From assembly GCA_018647025.1 (NCBI GenBank), contig JABGTQ010000050.1, positions 1 to 8,031 of the forward strand: 8,031 bases of DNA. The letters are read 5' to 3'. The translations under genes were made by a program, and so were the position numbers. Origin of the DNA: Nitrospina sp. Lineage in GTDB: Bacteria > Nitrospinota > Nitrospinia > Nitrospinales > VA-1. This document shows, piece by piece, positions 7,594-8,031 of the stretch; position 1 is the first letter of the stretch, and each line of letters opens with the position of its first letter. The notes below the pieces were generated by a model. It searched no databases and had not been told where the DNA came from. It saw only the letters and a list, made by a program, of their open reading frames with translations.

Positions 7594-8031
7594 ATGAAGC
7601 CCACAATAAGTTTCTTTATCTATTTTTTCTATTTCTTTATTTCTTCTCTTGTATTTGCATCGCCTCCTTTGATTCATCATGAGTTAACAATAACCCTTAA
7701 TACTGAACAATCTAATGCAAGCATTCATGACATTGTCACAATCCCGCATAGCATTATCCAGTCTACTTCTAGCTTCAGCTTAAGCAAAAATTCAAAAATA
7801 AAAAAGATTCTACTTAATGGCGAAATTATCTCATCTGTGTTCTCTGCTGATGGTTTTTTAAAATTCAAACTCCCGAAATATGCAGAAACCGATGTGATGG
7901 GTCCATCTAAACTAGTCTGCACCTACATTCTTCCCTTAGCAATTGCCAACAGTAATATGGAAACTTTGTTCATTTCTGGTGAGAACTTTTTCTACCCACA
8001 ACCAGAAATCAAAAACAAATCAGAGTTCAAA
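7594..8031 (+). CDS. Secreted protein with M1-peptidase-like N-terminal domain, 3' partial
   Basis: An ORF starts at ATG 7594 and stays open for 146 codons to the window edge. Residues 1-22 form a strongly hydrophobic, Phe/Tyr-rich signal peptide (FFIYFFYFFISSLVFA) with a likely signal peptidase I site after VFA. The next part, LIHHELTITLNTEQSNASIHDIVTIP, then FSLSKNSKI and LFISGENFFYP, matches the order I remember for the N-terminal beta domain of membrane alanyl aminopeptidase-like (M1) proteins: 'H-x-L-x-V-x-L', a damaged 'D-x-I-T-L-P', 'F-x-L' and '(V/L)-F-L-x-G-x-x-x-W/F-Y-P'. The catalytic HExxH region would lie beyond the window, so peptidase activity cannot be judged. It has no Shine-Dalgarno (ACAAAAATCTA before the ATG). 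It may be co-transcribed with the NusG_II gene 67 bases upstream. Confidence 0.65.
   Translation, partial: MKPTISFFIYFFYFFISSLVFASPPLIHHELTITLNTEQSNASIHDIVTIPHSIIQSTSSFSLSKNSKIKKILLNGEIISSVFSADGFLKFKLPKYAETDVMGPSKLVCTYILPLAIANSNMETLFISGENFFYPQPEIKNKSEFK

Noticed and set aside
7725..7922. A 65-codon minus-strand ORF overlapping the M1-like gene
   Set aside because: It is antisense to an ORF with a clear signal peptide and family-like motifs.
1..8031. Search for CRISPR repeats, tRNA genes, insertion sequences, or a defence or retron-like system
   Set aside because: I saw no regularly spaced repeats, cloverleaf-like segments, transposase motifs or reverse-transcriptase motifs; the genes present are mostly ordinary housekeeping functions.

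Overview
This 8.0 kb window is a stretch of low-GC, AT-rich bacterial chromosome that carries mostly housekeeping genes. FlgM implies a flagellated bacterium. The zinc-type ribosomal protein L28 gene beside a full-length Rel (p)ppGpp gene, together with a NusG domain II membrane protein and an M1-type secreted protein, recalls deltaproteobacterial or Nitrospinota-like genomes. That placement comes from gene order and remembered family resemblance only and is tentative.

Layout. (1) 1-288, plus: the 3' nearly complete end of flgM, the anti-sigma-28 factor. (2) 289-749: a 461-base gap with no intact gene. Its minus strand holds a small DUF1858-like cysteine-motif gene (420-654) split by one apparent frameshift, and its right end holds a good extended -10 promoter for rpmB. 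A 12-base direct repeat lies near each end of the gap. (3) 750-941, plus: rpmB (L28), the only gene here with a strong Shine-Dalgarno sequence. (4) 994-3198, minus: rel, encoding bifunctional (p)ppGpp synthetase/hydrolase, convergent with rpmB. (5) 3199-3475: a 277-base AT-rich divergent intergenic region. (6) 3476-5611, plus: recG helicase. (7) 5733-7076, plus: a 12-helix MFS transporter distantly like the OPA group. (8) 7158-7526, plus: a membrane-anchored NusG domain II protein with three cysteines. (9) 7594-8031, plus: the start of a secreted protein resembling the N-terminal domain of M1 aminopeptidases, cut by the window edge.

The genes do not form one pathway. Rel (stringent response), L28 (50S assembly) and RecG (replication-fork and R-loop repair) are growth and genome-maintenance functions. 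The four plus-strand genes from recG onward run in one direction with gaps of 67-121 bases, so they are at most loosely co-transcribed.

I found no mobile element, CRISPR array, tRNA, rRNA or defence system, and nothing that I would call a new biological system. The most interesting points are the broken DUF1858-like gene, the near absence of Shine-Dalgarno sequences, and the NusG_II/M1 pair at the right end.
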